Assembly: GCF_003590145.2 (NCBI RefSeq)
Contig: NZ_CP060438.1
Location: forward strand, 47,010 to 111,009
Reading direction: 5' to 3'
Origin: Pseudooceanicola algae
GTDB lineage: Bacteria > Pseudomonadota > Alphaproteobacteria > Rhodobacterales > Rhodobacteraceae
Length of the DNA stretch: 64,000 nucleotides
Both the position numbers and the translations under genes were made by a program. The notes under the pieces are model-generated. The model made no database searches. It was not told the origin of the DNA and saw nothing but the letters and a program-made list of their open reading frames with translations. Every line of letters begins with the position of its first letter. Position 1 is the first letter of the stretch. Below are positions 25,112 through 34,446 of this stretch, piece after piece.

Positions 25112-26800
25112 TCAGGATGCCGGGGCCGCGATCCAGGGCGGCGGGGCAGCGGGGGCAAGACCGGTGGTGGCTGTTTCAGCGCATTGCGCCAGTGATCCGA
25201 AGCGCACGGCGCGGTTCGACAGACCGGGCGCGTAATGGGCATATTTGCCGGAATTGGTCATCAGAACGCGGGCTTCAGGTGGAAAGACCGGTTCGGAAAT
25301 CGAACACCAGCAGATGTCGGGCACGATCCTGACCCCGGCGGCCTGCAACCGCCCGGCCACGCCGGTTTCGGTGATACGTGCCAGGGTAGCGCGTCCCAGC
25401 GTGACGATGGTGGTGACCGCCGGATCGACCTGCCGCCCCTCCATCAACGCGGCAAAGGCCGTCGCTTCGGAGGCGGAAAAATGCGGACTGCCAAGCGCCA
25501 CAAGGTCGACCTTTTCCGCCCCCAGGTTGAAGTTTTCCCACAAGGTCGCAAAATCCTGCGCCCCGATGTGGCACTGATCGGCCGTGGCAAGCGGCGGCAG
25601 GGCCGCTTCGGGCGTGATGCCTGCGATATGCAGCATGGGCGCGGCCGAGGTCGTGCCATAGGCCGCGCAAAGTGCTTTCAGGTCGTCTTCGCCGGGCGCG
25701 AGGGCTTCCAGACCGCGGATCAGCGGGATGCGGTCCGGCGCGGCCTGACCGACAAGCCAGCCGAGCATCGGCCAGAAGGCGTCGTCGATGGCCTCGGGGG
25801 TTGTCACGTCGATGATCCGGGCCGGGGCGCGATTGGCCTCGAGGTAGACACCGGCACGGGCCGCGCGCCCTGTCAGGGCGATGCAGAGATCCATGAAATC
25901 GGCGTGTTTCACGGTCCGCGCCCCAAGGACGCTGTTGGCATAGATGACCGCGTTGCTTTCCGCCCAGGCGATGTCTTCGCCGGCCTTCGGCTTGTCGTCC
26001 AGCAGGTAGGGCGCGCAGGTAAAGCTGGGCCGGGCGCCCATTTCCACATAGGCGTCAGCCAACTGGCTGGCCGGGGCACCAAAGGAGTCAGGAACGCCCT
26101 GATTGCGCCAATTGGCATGGTCGACCGAAATCGCGTTCATCGTCGTGGGCACCCGCACCCGCCCGCCCATGTCCGCCATGGCACGCGCAAAGGTCAGGAA
26201 GGCCGGGCTGGCATAGATACAGCCGTCGATATGCACGCGGCTGACGTCGATCAGGGCTTCGGCGCCCTGCGCCCGTGCCATCGTGATGATGATTTCCATG
26301 GCAAGCTGCGCGGCTTCGCCATGTTCGCCCGCCAGAGTGGCGCAGTCGGCATCGCTCAGGTCAAGCGCGCTGTCGGCGTCCGGGACCACGGCGATCCGGG
26401 TGGCTCCGGCGGTGATCGCCTCGGGGCTGATTTCGGCCTCGGTTGCCTGCGCCAGAAGGTCGTATTCCTCGGCCGGCAGGCGCAGCACGGCGATGTCATG
26501 GCCGAACAGGCGCTGCGCGACCAGGGCGCCAAGGGTCAGGATGTCTTCGGATTCGCGGAACACCAGCGCCTTCGGAGCGGTGCCGGCAAAGGCCAGCCCC
26601 AGCAACACGCCGCTGCCGGTGCAGGATCCCCGGCTGGTCGGCATCAGGACGATCTGACCGGCCAGACAGGCCCCATGCTGCGGATGCAGGGAGTCGATGA
26701 TGCGCCCGCTGGCGGGATCGACCCCGCCCCAGACGCTCAGCCCTTCGTCGCAGACCAGAACGGGGCCTGAAACGGTTGCCTTGACGATCAGCCTGGCCAT
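25112..26800 (-). CDS. Fused aconitase X (cis-3-hydroxy-L-proline dehydratase)
   Basis: A 562-residue single-chain aconitase X. The N-terminal ~130 residues match the small subunit (DUF126: GVDPASGRIIDSLHPQHG, then TSRGSCTGSGVLL with a conserved Ser/Cys). The rest matches the large subunit (DUF521), with the iron-sulfur or metal-binding region including VDHANWRNQGVPDSFG and DICWCSISEPVFP. Characterised aconitase X proteins dehydrate cis-3-hydroxy-L-proline. AAAGGA precedes the ATG at 26800. It heads the minus-strand hydroxyproline operon and is divergent from the XRE-cupin regulator. Confidence 0.9.
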   Translation of the reverse strand: MARLIVKATVSGPVLVCDEGLSVWGGVDPASGRIIDSLHPQHGACLAGQIVLMPTSRGSCTGSGVLLGLAFAGTAPKALVFRESEDILTLGALVAQRLFGHDIAVLRLPAEEYDLLAQATEAEISPEAITAGATRIAVVPDADSALDLSDADCATLAGEHGEAAQLAMEIIITMARAQGAEALIDVSRVHIDGCIYASPAFLTFARAMADMGGRVRVPTTMNAISVDHANWRNQGVPDSFGAPASQLADAYVEMGARPSFTCAPYLLDDKPKAGEDIAWAESNAVIYANSVLGARTVKHADFMDLCIALTGRAARAGVYLEANRAPARIIDVTTPEAIDDAFWPMLGWLVGQAAPDRIPLIRGLEALAPGEDDLKALCAAYGTTSAAPMLHIAGITPEAALPPLATADQCHIGAQDFATLWENFNLGAEKVDLVALGSPHFSASEATAFAALMEGRQVDPAVTTIVTLGRATLARITETGVAGRLQAAGVRIVPDICWCSISEPVFPPEARVLMTNSGKYAHYAPGLSNRAVRFGSLAQCAETATTGLAPAAPPPWIAAPAS

Positions 26801-26897
26801 GTGACGTCCTTTGATTGGGGCGGGTGGTGTGATGAGATCGGAAAATAGAGCGATTCCCGATTTTCCTGTTTTTCACACTCTGCCCGGATTGCTATCG

Positions 26898-26929
26898 TTG
26901 TGCTTGGCACAAAATTGTGCTTAAACAAT
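26898..26929. promoter_or_regulatory. Candidate operators for the XRE-cupin regulator
   Basis: Two inverted repeats lie in the 154-bp divergent gap: TTGTGC-TTG-GCACAA (26898-26912, perfect) and ATTGT-GCTTAA-ACAAT (26914-26929, perfect arms). They share the core TTGTGCTT. Both are placed to control the aconitase X operon and the regulator. Confidence 0.6.
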
Positions 26930-26954
26930 CAAGGATGGTAAGAAAAGAAAAATT

Positions 26955-27590
26955 ATGGCCGAAACGGAAAAAGTCACCGCAAATGCCGAAGATGACGCCT
27001 GGGAGGCGGAGCGCCAGCAATTGCGCGCCGATCTGGGTGGCCGGATGAAAGCCGTCCGTCAGGCCTGTGGCTATACCCTCGAGGTCGCGGCGCAACGGAC
27101 CGGGCTGGCGCTTTCCACAATCCACAAGATCGAAAACGGCCGGGTTTCGCCCAGCTACGAGAACCTCGTACGTATCGCGCGGGCCTATGATATCGGCATG
27201 GAGCGGCTGTTTTCCAGCGATCACGACAGCAACCAGACCACCCGCATGACCGTCACCCGTGCCGGGCAGGGCCGCAAGGTGCGCGCCAAGAACTTTGAGT
27301 ACGAGGTGCTGTGCAACGCCCTGGCGGAAAAGAAGATCATCCCGCTCGTGACCCGCGTCGAAATGCGCCCGCCGCTGACCCGCGCCGATCTGGAATCCCA
27401 CGACGGCGAAGAGACGCTGTATGTCCTGTCAGGTCGCGTCGAACTGACCGTGGAACATTACGAACCTGTCGTGCTGGAAACCGGCGATTGCGCCTATTTC
27501 GACAGCACCATCAAGCATGGGTTGCGCGCCCTCGACGAGACCGAGACCAAGGTCTTCTGGGCCTGCACCTATATCGACATGGACAAGTGA
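26955..27590 (+). CDS. XRE-family regulator with cupin sensor domain
   Basis: A 211-residue protein. An HTH_3 domain (MKAVRQACGYTLEVAAQRTGLALSTIHKIENGRVSPS, residues ~35-71) binds DNA, and a C-terminal cupin (~135-205, with LYVLSGRVELTVEHYEPVVLETGDCAYFDSTIKHG) probably senses a small ligand. It sits between and divergent from the aconitase X operon, with the reductase gene 49 bases downstream on the same strand. It is inferred to regulate hydroxyproline genes. The ribosome site is weak (AAGAAAAG). Confidence 0.88.
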   Translation: MAETEKVTANAEDDAWEAERQQLRADLGGRMKAVRQACGYTLEVAAQRTGLALSTIHKIENGRVSPSYENLVRIARAYDIGMERLFSSDHDSNQTTRMTVTRAGQGRKVRAKNFEYEVLCNALAEKKIIPLVTRVEMRPPLTRADLESHDGEETLYVLSGRVELTVEHYEPVVLETGDCAYFDSTIKHGLRALDETETKVFWACTYIDMDK

Positions 27591-27639
27591 CAGGCGCGCC
27601 TGTCCGTCCGATCCTGCAGCCGAAAGGAGACTGACCGCC

Positions 27640-28677
27640 ATGGCTGGTTCACAGAACATTTCCGTGCAAACGCTTCAGGAACGGGTCCGCGCGATCCTCG
27701 AGGCCGGCGGCGTGCGCCGCGAAAGCGCCGAGGCCGTGGCCGGGGTCATCGTTGCGGGCGAACGTGACAATTGCAAATCCCACGGGGTCTATCGTATCGA
27801 AGGCTGCCTGCGGGTGCTGGCGGCGGGCAAGGTCGAAGGCGGCGCGGTGCCGAAGGTCCACGACGAAGGCACCTCGGTGATCGAAGTCGACGCCGGGGGC
27901 GGATTTTCCAACCCGGCCTTCCACGCCGCCAAGGACCTGCTGGCCGAGCGCACCCGCGAAACCGGCATCGCCGCGCTGGTGATTCGCGATTGCCTGCATT
28001 TTTCGGCCCTTTGGCATGATGTCGAGGCAATGGCGGACTATGGTCTTGCCTCGCTTTCGATGTGCCCAAGCTATTCCGTCGTCGCCCCTGCCGGGGGTAC
28101 TCAACCGTTATTCGGCACCAACCCCATCGCCTTCGGCTGGCCGCGTCCCGGCGCGCATCCCTATGTCTGGGATTTCGCCACCAGCGTCGCGGCCCGGGGC
28201 GAGATCGAGCTGCACCGCCGCGCGGGCACCCCGATCCCCGAAGGCTGGGCCATCGACAGCGACGGCCAGCCGACCACCGATCCCGATGCCGCGCTGGCCG
28301 GGGCGATGCTGCCCTTCGGCGCACACAAGGGCTCTGCCATCTCGACCATGGTCGAACTGCTGGCCGGGGCCATGCTGGGGGAATTCATGAGCAAGGAAGC
28401 CCTTGAGTTCATGGGCAGCAGCGCGCTTTTGCCGCGTCACGGGGCGCTGGTGCTGGCGCTGGACCCGGCGCGCTTTGCCGCCCGCAGCGGCCGCGATCCG
28501 CTGGCCGAAGGGGAAAAGCTGCTGACCGCGATTTCGGGGCAGGGCGCGCGCCTGCCCTCCGAACGCCGCTTTGCCGCGCGGGACAAGGCGCTGGCGGAGG
28601 GCATTTGCCTGACCGAGGCGGAACTGGCGCAACTGGCGCTGTTCGAACAGGACGGGCTGGCCGCCGTCGCCACCTGA
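27640..28677 (+). CDS. Malate/L-lactate dehydrogenase family reductase (putative pyrroline-2-carboxylate reductase)
   Basis: A 345-residue Ldh_2-family NAD(P)H-dependent enzyme. Characteristic features are the N-terminal ESAEAVAGVIVAGERDNCKSHGVYR region (~27-50), PLFGTNPIAFGWPRPG (~160-175) and the C-terminal GAHKGSAISTMVELLAGAM. In hydroxyproline clusters this family reduces delta1-pyrroline-2-carboxylate, the product of the 3-hydroxyproline dehydratases, to L-proline. Two such dehydratases are present here, so the pathway is consistent. AAAGGAGA precedes the ATG at 27640. A strong terminator follows. Confidence 0.85.
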   Translation: MAGSQNISVQTLQERVRAILEAGGVRRESAEAVAGVIVAGERDNCKSHGVYRIEGCLRVLAAGKVEGGAVPKVHDEGTSVIEVDAGGGFSNPAFHAAKDLLAERTRETGIAALVIRDCLHFSALWHDVEAMADYGLASLSMCPSYSVVAPAGGTQPLFGTNPIAFGWPRPGAHPYVWDFATSVAARGEIELHRRAGTPIPEGWAIDSDGQPTTDPDAALAGAMLPFGAHKGSAISTMVELLAGAMLGEFMSKEALEFMGSSALLPRHGALVLALDPARFAARSGRDPLAEGEKLLTAISGQGARLPSERRFAARDKALAEGICLTEAELAQLALFEQDGLAAVAT

Positions 28678-28694
28678 CACGCATGACAGAACGC

Positions 28695-28729
28695 AAACGG
28701 GCGCGGCAGGATGACTGCCGCGCCCGTTT
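28695..28729. terminator. Bidirectional intrinsic terminator
   Basis: AAACGGGCGCGGCA and TGCCGCGCCCGTTT form a perfect 14-bp stem with a 7-base loop, between the convergent reductase gene and ABC ATPase gene. Confidence 0.85.
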
Positions 28730-28754
28730 CGCATTCCATGAGGACCTTCGCAGC

Positions 28755-29477
28755 CTAGCGCACGCTGGCCAGGAAAGCCCTGGTTTCGGCGTGCTGGGGA
28801 TCGCCGAACAATTGCTCGGGCACCCCGATCTCGGCCATGACGCCCTTGTGGAAGAAGGCCACCCGGTCCGACACATCGCGGGCAAAGCTCATTTCATGGG
28901 TGACGAGGATCATGGTCATGCCCTCTTCGGCCAGCATCTTGAGCGTCTCCAGGACCTCGCCCACCAGCTGCGGATCAAGCGCCGAGGTCACCTCGTCGAA
29001 CAGCATGTAGTTGGGCGACATCGCCAGCGCGCGGGCGATCGCCATCCGCTGTTGCTGGCCCCCCGAAAGGCGGCTGGGATAGGTCGTCAGCTTGTCGCCC
29101 AGGCCAACGTGGCGCAGGTGCTTTTCCGCGATGGCCTCGGCTTCGGCCTTGCCCATGCCCAGCACCTTGCGCGGCGCCAGGGTGACGTTTTCCAGCACCG
29201 TCAGATGCGGGAAGGCGTTCCACTGCTGGAACACGATACCGATCTTCTGGCGCAGCTTGTTGATGTCGGTCGACTTGGCGTGGACCTCGACCCCGTCAAC
29301 GTTGATGCGCCCGGCGTTGATCGGCTCCAACCCGTTGATACAGGTCAGAAGGGTGGATTTCCCCGACCCCGAACCGCCGATGACGGTGACGACTTCGCCC
29401 TTCTTGACGGTCAGGTCGATGCCCTTGAGAACTTCAAGCTCGCCAAAGGATTTACGGACATTCTGGATCTCAATCAT
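28755..29477 (-). CDS. Polar amino acid ABC transporter ATP-binding protein
   Basis: A 240-residue HisP/GlnQ-type ATPase. Walker A GGSGSGKST (~33-41), Q-loop FQQWNAFPHLT, signature LSGGQQQR, Walker B YMLFDEVTSALD and H-loop VTHEMSFA are present. The ATG at 29477 lies inside the end of the upstream permease gene, an 8-base overlap. It is the last gene of a four-gene importer operon (binding protein, two permeases, ATPase). Location beside hydroxyproline genes suggests hydroxyproline or proline as substrate. Confidence 0.92.
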   Translation of the reverse strand: MIEIQNVRKSFGELEVLKGIDLTVKKGEVVTVIGGSGSGKSTLLTCINGLEPINAGRINVDGVEVHAKSTDINKLRQKIGIVFQQWNAFPHLTVLENVTLAPRKVLGMGKAEAEAIAEKHLRHVGLGDKLTTYPSRLSGGQQQRMAIARALAMSPNYMLFDEVTSALDPQLVGEVLETLKMLAEEGMTMILVTHEMSFARDVSDRVAFFHKGVMAEIGVPEQLFGDPQHAETRAFLASVR

Positions 29478-30123
29478 TGGACCACCTTTTTTCGAGATAG
29501 CCGCCGAAACGGGCAAGCGGGAAGCTGATGACAAAATAGAACGCGCCGCAGATCAGCAGCAGGAACAGCGGCTCCTGAAGGCGCGTGATGAGGATCTGGG
29601 TGGATTTCAGAAGCTCGGTAACCTGGACGACATAGACCAGGGCGGAATCCTTCATCACCCCGAGGGCAAGACCGATCCAGGACGGCAGGGCGACGCGGGT
29701 GGCCAGCGGCAGCACGATATGGCGCATGTCCTGTCCCCAGGTCATCCCCAGCGACCGCGCCGCACGGCGGGTGGTTGCGGGCACGGCGTCGATCCCGCCG
29801 CGCACGATTTCGGCGCAATAGGCGGCCGTGTAGAGCGACAGCACCATGCAGGCCACCGTCAACCCCGACATCCTGATCTGCAGAACCATCCCGAGAAAGG
29901 CATTGGCCAGCACAAGCTGGATCAGCAGCGGGACCGAGCGGAAAATATCAAGAAAGAAGGTCAGCGGCGCCGACAGCACGGCGCCCAGCTGAACACGGAT
30001 GACACCGAAAAGGATACCGAGGACGGTGCCGATGGCGACAGAGATTGCGGTAACGAGGATCGTGACACCGGCCCCGCGGGCCAGAAACAGCAGGTCGGAA
30101 GCGGACAAGGCCGTATCGAACAT
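29470..30123 (-). CDS. Polar amino acid ABC transporter permease
   Basis: A 217-residue HisM/GlnP-type permease with about five membrane segments. The EAA-loop region ATTRRAARSLGMTWGQDMRHIVLPLA (~125-150) contacts the ATPase. GGGGGAG precedes the ATG at 30123. The gap to the upstream permease is 14 bases, so the two probably form a heterodimer. Confidence 0.9.
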   Translation of the reverse strand: MFDTALSASDLLFLARGAGVTILVTAISVAIGTVLGILFGVIRVQLGAVLSAPLTFFLDIFRSVPLLIQLVLANAFLGMVLQIRMSGLTVACMVLSLYTAAYCAEIVRGGIDAVPATTRRAARSLGMTWGQDMRHIVLPLATRVALPSWIGLALGVMKDSALVYVVQVTELLKSTQILITRLQEPLFLLLICGAFYFVISFPLARFGGYLEKRWSND

Positions 30124-30137
30124 GGTCTACTCCCCCT

Positions 30138-30803
30138 TCAATAGCGGAACAGGCGGGCGGCGATCAGCCGCGCCGACAGGGTGATTGCCTTGGTGATCAG
30201 GTAAAAGATCACGGCGGCAATGGCGAAAAGCTCGAAGGTGCGGAAGGTCAACGCATTCAGGGCCTGGGTGACACCGTAAAGATCCATGCTCATCCCCACC
30301 GTCACCCCGAGCGAGGTCATGAGGATTGCCCAGACCATCTGGTTGGTCATCGGCAGGAAGGAGATCCGCAGCATCTGCGGCAGGATGATATAGCGGAAGG
30401 CGCTGATCTGGGACATGCCGAGCGACCGGCCCGCCCGAGCCTGGGTGTCCGGGATCGCCTTCAGGGCGCCGCGGAAATTCTCGGTCAGATAACCTGCGTT
30501 GTTGAAGGTGATCCCGATCAGCAGGGATACGAAGGGACTGAAGTGGATGCCGAAACTCGCCACGCCGAAATGGGCCATGTAAATCTGGAACAGGGCCGGG
30601 GTGTTGCGGGCAATCTCGACCCAGGTGGTCGAAATCGCGGCCAGCGGCCGGGACCCCGAAAGCCGCAGCAGGGTCAGGACGACGGCCATCGCGATGCCAA
30701 GGACCATCGACAGAACCGCGACCTCCATCGTCACGACCGCGCCATCCAGCATCTGCGGAAGGCGCGCCATGGCCTGCTTCCATTGGAAGGTATAATCAAA
30801 CAT
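30138..30803 (-). CDS. Polar amino acid ABC transporter permease
   Basis: A 221-residue second permease of the same importer, with five to six membrane segments and the EAA-loop DTQARAGRSLGMSQISAFRYIILP (~127-150). Its ribosome site is weak. A hairpin between it and the binding-protein gene probably lowers read-through, giving less permease than binding protein. Confidence 0.9.
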   Translation of the reverse strand: MFDYTFQWKQAMARLPQMLDGAVVTMEVAVLSMVLGIAMAVVLTLLRLSGSRPLAAISTTWVEIARNTPALFQIYMAHFGVASFGIHFSPFVSLLIGITFNNAGYLTENFRGALKAIPDTQARAGRSLGMSQISAFRYIILPQMLRISFLPMTNQMVWAILMTSLGVTVGMSMDLYGVTQALNALTFRTFELFAIAAVIFYLITKAITLSARLIAARLFRY

Positions 30804-30834
30804 GTCCGTTTCGCATCTGTTGGAGTGCAGAAGG

Positions 30835-30861
30835 AAAAGCGGCGCGGGGGTGCCGCGCCGC
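30835..30861 (-). terminator. Partial terminator between binding-protein and permease genes
   Basis: On the minus strand GCGGCGCGG and CCGCGCCGC form a perfect 9-bp stem with a 5-base loop, followed by TTTT. It lies within the operon, so it likely acts as an attenuator or 3' stabiliser for the binding-protein mRNA. Confidence 0.7.
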
Positions 30862-30881
30862 CTCGGGTCTTCGGGGGGCTC

Positions 30882-31688
30882 TTAGCGGTAGGAGCCCGAC
30901 ACCGTCAGATCGGGCAGGTCGCCGCCGATCCATTTTTCGTAGAGTTCCGCGTAGCGCCCGGTCCGGTTCTGCTGGTTGACGAACAGGTCGAGGTAGTTCA
31001 GCAGCCCGTATTCATCCCGCTTGGCGAACAGCCCGACGTAGTCGATGTCGAAAGGCGCCGTGCCGACAACCGAGATCTCACCGAAATTGCCGGTCTTCAC
31101 ATTGGCCTGCGCCACGGTCGAGGTCGAAACGGTCGCGTCCAGCTGGCCCTGGCTCAGCGCCAGGAAGACATCGGCCTGGGTCTGGTAGGGACGGAAGGAC
31201 CCTTCGCCCCAGGCATCAACCTGAGCTTCCAGGGCAATCGCCTCGTAGGTGCCCGCAACGGCGCCGACGGTAAAGCCCTTCATGCCCTCGAACGAGGAAA
31301 TGCCGGTGCTGTCGTTCGCGGTCACGGCCATTTCGAAGGCGAAATAGGGGATCGAGAAACCGACCGTCTTGGCCCGCTCCAGCGTGTCGGAAGTCGATGC
31401 GACCCCGACATCAACGCGGCCCGACATCAGCGCCGGGATACGTTCGGGGAAGGGGGTCTCGACGATTTCGGCGTCAACGCCGAGCGCCGCTGCCAGATCG
31501 TTGCAGTAATCCACGTCGAAGCCGACGGGTTCGTTGTTCTCGTCGCGCATCCCCATGGGCGGGAAATCGAGCACGACTGCGCAGCGCAGCGTGCCGGATC
31601 CGATGATGTCGTCAAGCTTGTCTGCCTGGGCAGTGCCGGCAAGGCCGGTGGCAAGCAGAATCGCGGCTGTCGCCGTAAACTTTTTCAT
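30882..31688 (-). CDS. Periplasmic amino acid-binding protein of ABC importer
   Basis: A 268-residue solute-binding protein family 3 member. The signal peptide MKKFTATAAILLATGLAGTAQA is cleaved after residue 22. The mature start DIIGSGTLRCAVVLDFPPMG and the ligand-contact region SGRVDVGVASTSDTLERA are typical. GAGAGG precedes the ATG at 31688. It is the first gene of the importer operon, adjacent to hydroxyproline catabolism; the true ligand is unproven. Confidence 0.92.
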   Translation of the reverse strand: MKKFTATAAILLATGLAGTAQADKLDDIIGSGTLRCAVVLDFPPMGMRDENNEPVGFDVDYCNDLAAALGVDAEIVETPFPERIPALMSGRVDVGVASTSDTLERAKTVGFSIPYFAFEMAVTANDSTGISSFEGMKGFTVGAVAGTYEAIALEAQVDAWGEGSFRPYQTQADVFLALSQGQLDATVSTSTVAQANVKTGNFGEISVVGTAPFDIDYVGLFAKRDEYGLLNYLDLFVNQQNRTGRYAELYEKWIGGDLPDLTVSGSYR

Positions 31689-32050
31689 TGGTTGTTACCT
31701 CTCTGTTGATTCCCTGCCGAACCATGAAAGGTTTAGGTCTTTTTGGCAATAATTATCCTATAAGAAAAAAGTATGTGCATCGAGAAAAATGCAAGACGGC
31801 GCGCAGGACGGCACGACCGCCGCATGGACCCGGTGCGATGGCTCAGGGTTCGGTGGGGAGTCATCCGACAGCAGGCCACTACGGAGCCGCCATTTGGTGA
31901 TGACGTGTTTTTCTGAGGAAACCTCCAATAACGCTCACCCTGACCGGGTTTTTGAAACTTTTCGCCGATTTTTGATTAAAAGATTGCATAAATGAAAGAT
32001 AAGGAGCATCCATAAGCCCATAGCGAACCGATCCAGGGAGGGGGAGGGGG
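31689..32050. other. Divergent intergenic region between two importer loci
   Basis: This 362-bp gap holds the promoters of the amino acid importer (minus) and of the DeoR-type operon (plus). Two AT-rich stretches stand out against the high-GC background: around 31740-31795 and around 31950-32000. The second contains repeated TTTTTGA units (TTTTTGAAACTTTTCG, then ATTTTTGATTAAAAG), a possible regulator site. No gene or clear terminator seen. Confidence 0.5.
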
Positions 32051-32836
32051 ATGAGCGATCTATCACGACATCAGGTCATTGCCGGCCTGCTGGATGAAAA
32101 GACCTTCGTTTCCGTGAACGAACTCGTGTCGATCACCGGCGTTTCCCCGGCAACGGTGCGCCGCGATATCGACAAGCTGTCCGAAGCGGGTCTGGGCCAG
32201 AAGGTCCATGGCGGGATCGCCGCCAATGCCGGCCCCGTCCAACGGCGCGCGGTCAACCTGCCCTTCATCGAGAACCGGGATATCGCGGTCGCCCAGAAAC
32301 GGGCCATCGCCGAGACGGCTGCCGGGCTGGTGCGCGATGGCTCCTCGATCATCCTGCATGCCGGATCGACCTGTTTTCATTTCGGCAGCTGCATCGCGGC
32401 GCGCAACATCCGGGTCTTTACCAATTCCATCCCGCTGGCGGGCTACCTGTCGGAACATGGCACCTGCCAGCTGACCCTGGGCGGCGGCGATCTGCACCGC
32501 GAGCCCGGGATCCTTTATGATCCGGCACGCAACGGCTACGATTTCTTTGCCGACCAGTTCTTTGTCGGCGCGCTCGGCATCGGGGCGCAGGGGCTGCTGG
32601 AAAGCCATCCGCTGCTGGTCCGGCTTTGCGACGACATGTCCAGACAGGCGAACGAGACCATCGTTCTTGTCGACAGCCGCAAGTTTCAGGAACGCCCGCC
32701 GACCGTCGCGCTGCCGCTGACCCGCATCCACCGCCTGATCACCGATGACGGCCTGCGGGATGCGGACGCCCGGATGCTGGAAGACAACGGCGTCGAATTC
32801 GTGATCGCAGAAACCAGGGAGGGCAATGGCAAGTGA
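32051..32836 (+). CDS. DeoR/GlpR-family sugar-responsive regulator
   Basis: A 261-residue regulator. The N-terminal HTH ([28 protein letters not shown], ~20-47) is followed by a DeoR sensor domain of the ISOCOT fold, with [16 protein letters not shown] and the terminal [21 protein letters not shown] region. DeoR members usually repress until a sugar phosphate binds. GGGAGGGGG precedes the ATG at 32051. Its stop overlaps the GTG of the ABC ATPase, so it is co-transcribed with the importer, epimerase and kinase it probably controls. Confidence 0.9.
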   Translation: MSDLSRHQVIAGLLDEKTFVSVNELVSITGVSPATVRRDIDKLSEAGLGQKVHGGIAANAGPVQRRAVNLPFIENRDIAVAQKRAIAETAAGLVRDGSSIILHAGSTCFHFGSCIAARNIRVFTNSIPLAGYLSEHGTCQLTLGGGDLHREPGILYDPARNGYDFFADQFFVGALGIGAQGLLESHPLLVRLCDDMSRQANETIVLVDSRKFQERPPTVALPLTRIHRLITDDGLRDADARMLEDNGVEFVIAETREGNGK

Positions 32837-34431
32837 CGATGCAGAATACTCCGATGCTCGAAATGCGCGGCATCTCCAAGACCTTTGGCCGGATCCGGGC
32901 GCTTTCCAACGTGTCGCTGACCGCGCATGGCGGCGAGGTCCATGCGTTGATGGGCGAAAACGGCGCCGGGAAATCGACGCTGATGAAGATCCTGTCGGGG
33001 GCCTATACACCCGATGCGGGGGGCGAGATCCGGATCGACGGGACGGCCATGGCGACCGGGGATCCCAAGGTGTCCAAGGCACATGGCATTGCCGTGATCT
33101 ACCAGGAACTGTCGCTGTCGCCGAACCTGACCGTGGCCGAAAACATCTTTCTGGGCAATGAACGCGCCCGCCGGGGCATCGTGGATCGCGCCGCCATGCG
33201 CAGCGAAACCGCCCCGATCCTGAAACGGCTTGGCGTCCGCTTCGATGCGCGCACGCGGGTGGCCTCGCTTTCCCTGGGCGAACGCCAGCTGGTGGAGATC
33301 GCCCGCGCCATGGCGACCCGTGCGCGGATCATCGTCATGGACGAACCCACCACGTCGCTGTCCAGCCGCGAAACCGAAAAACTGTTCGAGGTGATCGCCG
33401 GGCTGAAGGCCGAAGGCATTGCCGTCATCTATATCTCGCACCGCATGGAAGAGATCTATCGCCTTTCGGATCGGTGCTCGGTCCTGCGTGACGGCAGCTA
33501 TGTCGGTACGCTGGACAAGCAGGACCTGAGCGCCGAGCGGCTGGTCTCGATGATGGTCGGGCGGGACATGTCGACCTTCTACACCAAGGACCACAAGCCC
33601 CATACCGGCGCCCGCGATGTCGTCCTGTCCGTCGAGGGCATGAGCGACGCGGACCTGGTGCGCGATTGTTCTTTCCAGGTCCACCACGGAGAGGTCCTTG
33701 GCATCGCCGGTCTGGTCGGCTCGGGTCGTACCGAACTGGCCCGGCTGATCTATGGCGCAGATCCCGCAACCTCGGGCAAGGTGATGCTGGACGGTCGCGA
33801 GGTGACCCCGAAATCCCCGCGCGAGGCGCTGTCTCATGGCATCGTCTACCTGACCGAAGACCGCAAGGCGCTCGGCTTGTTCCTCGACATGACGATTTCG
33901 GACAACATCAACATGTGCGTGATGGAAACCGATGCGGGCACGGCGGGTCTGCGACGGTTCGACAAGGCCCTCGCCCGGTCGCGGAAGGCCTTCGAGGACC
34001 TCGGGATCAAGGCGCAATCGCCCCGCGTCACCGTCGGCGCCCTGTCGGGCGGCAACCAGCAGAAGGTGCTTCTGGCCCGCCTGCTGGAGGCAAAGCCCAA
34101 GGTCATCATCCTCGACGAACCCACGCGCGGTGTCGACGTGGGCGCGAAATCCGAAATCTACCGGCTGATCGACGCGCTGGCCCAGCAGGGGCTGGCCGTG
34201 GTGATGATTTCCAGCGAGCTGCCCGAGATCATCGGCGTTTCGGACCGTGTTCTGGTGATGCGCGAAGGTGTCATCGCCGGAGAGGTCCTGCCCGCCGCCG
34301 GGCGGCCCATCGAACAGGAAGCGATCATGCGGCTGTCCACCGGCCCCGCGACCGGCCCGCAAGGCCAGCCTGCACAAGATCGCGATCCCGCCAGACAAAA
34401 TGCCCCAGCCGGCGCATCAGAACGGCTCTGA
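32833..34431 (+). CDS. Sugar ABC transporter ATP-binding protein (RbsA/AraG type)
   Basis: A 532-residue double-domain ATPase. The N-terminal domain has GENGAGKST (~41-49) and [15 protein letters not shown]. The C-terminal domain has [15 protein letters not shown] and [12 protein letters not shown]; its first Walker A is degenerate (GLVGSGRTE), which is usual for this family. A ~25-residue Pro/Gln-rich tail is added at the C-terminus. GTG at 32833 overlaps the regulator stop (GTGA). It couples ATP hydrolysis to import through the permease encoded next. Confidence 0.92.
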   Translation: MTMQNTPMLEMRGISKTFGRIRALSNVSLTAHGGEVHALMGENGAGKSTLMKILSGAYTPDAGGEIRIDGTAMATGDPKVSKAHGIAVIYQELSLSPNLTVAENIFLGNERARRGIVDRAAMRSETAPILKRLGVRFDARTRVASLSLGERQLVEIARAMATRARIIVMDEPTTSLSSRETEKLFEVIAGLKAEGIAVIYISHRMEEIYRLSDRCSVLRDGSYVGTLDKQDLSAERLVSMMVGRDMSTFYTKDHKPHTGARDVVLSVEGMSDADLVRDCSFQVHHGEVLGIAGLVGSGRTELARLIYGADPATSGKVMLDGREVTPKSPREALSHGIVYLTEDRKALGLFLDMTISDNINMCVMETDAGTAGLRRFDKALARSRKAFEDLGIKAQSPRVTVGALSGGNQQKVLLARLLEAKPKVIILDEPTRGVDVGAKSEIYRLIDALAQQGLAVVMISSELPEIIGVSDRVLVMREGVIAGEVLPAAGRPIEQEAIMRLSTGPATGPQGQPAQDRDPARQNAPAGASERL

Positions 34432-34446
34432 GGAGGAGACCCAGAC

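Noticed and set aside
31900..32000. Small hairpin CCCTGACCGGG followed by T-run as a terminator
   Set aside because: The stem is only three to four base pairs and no gene ends upstream of it on that strand.
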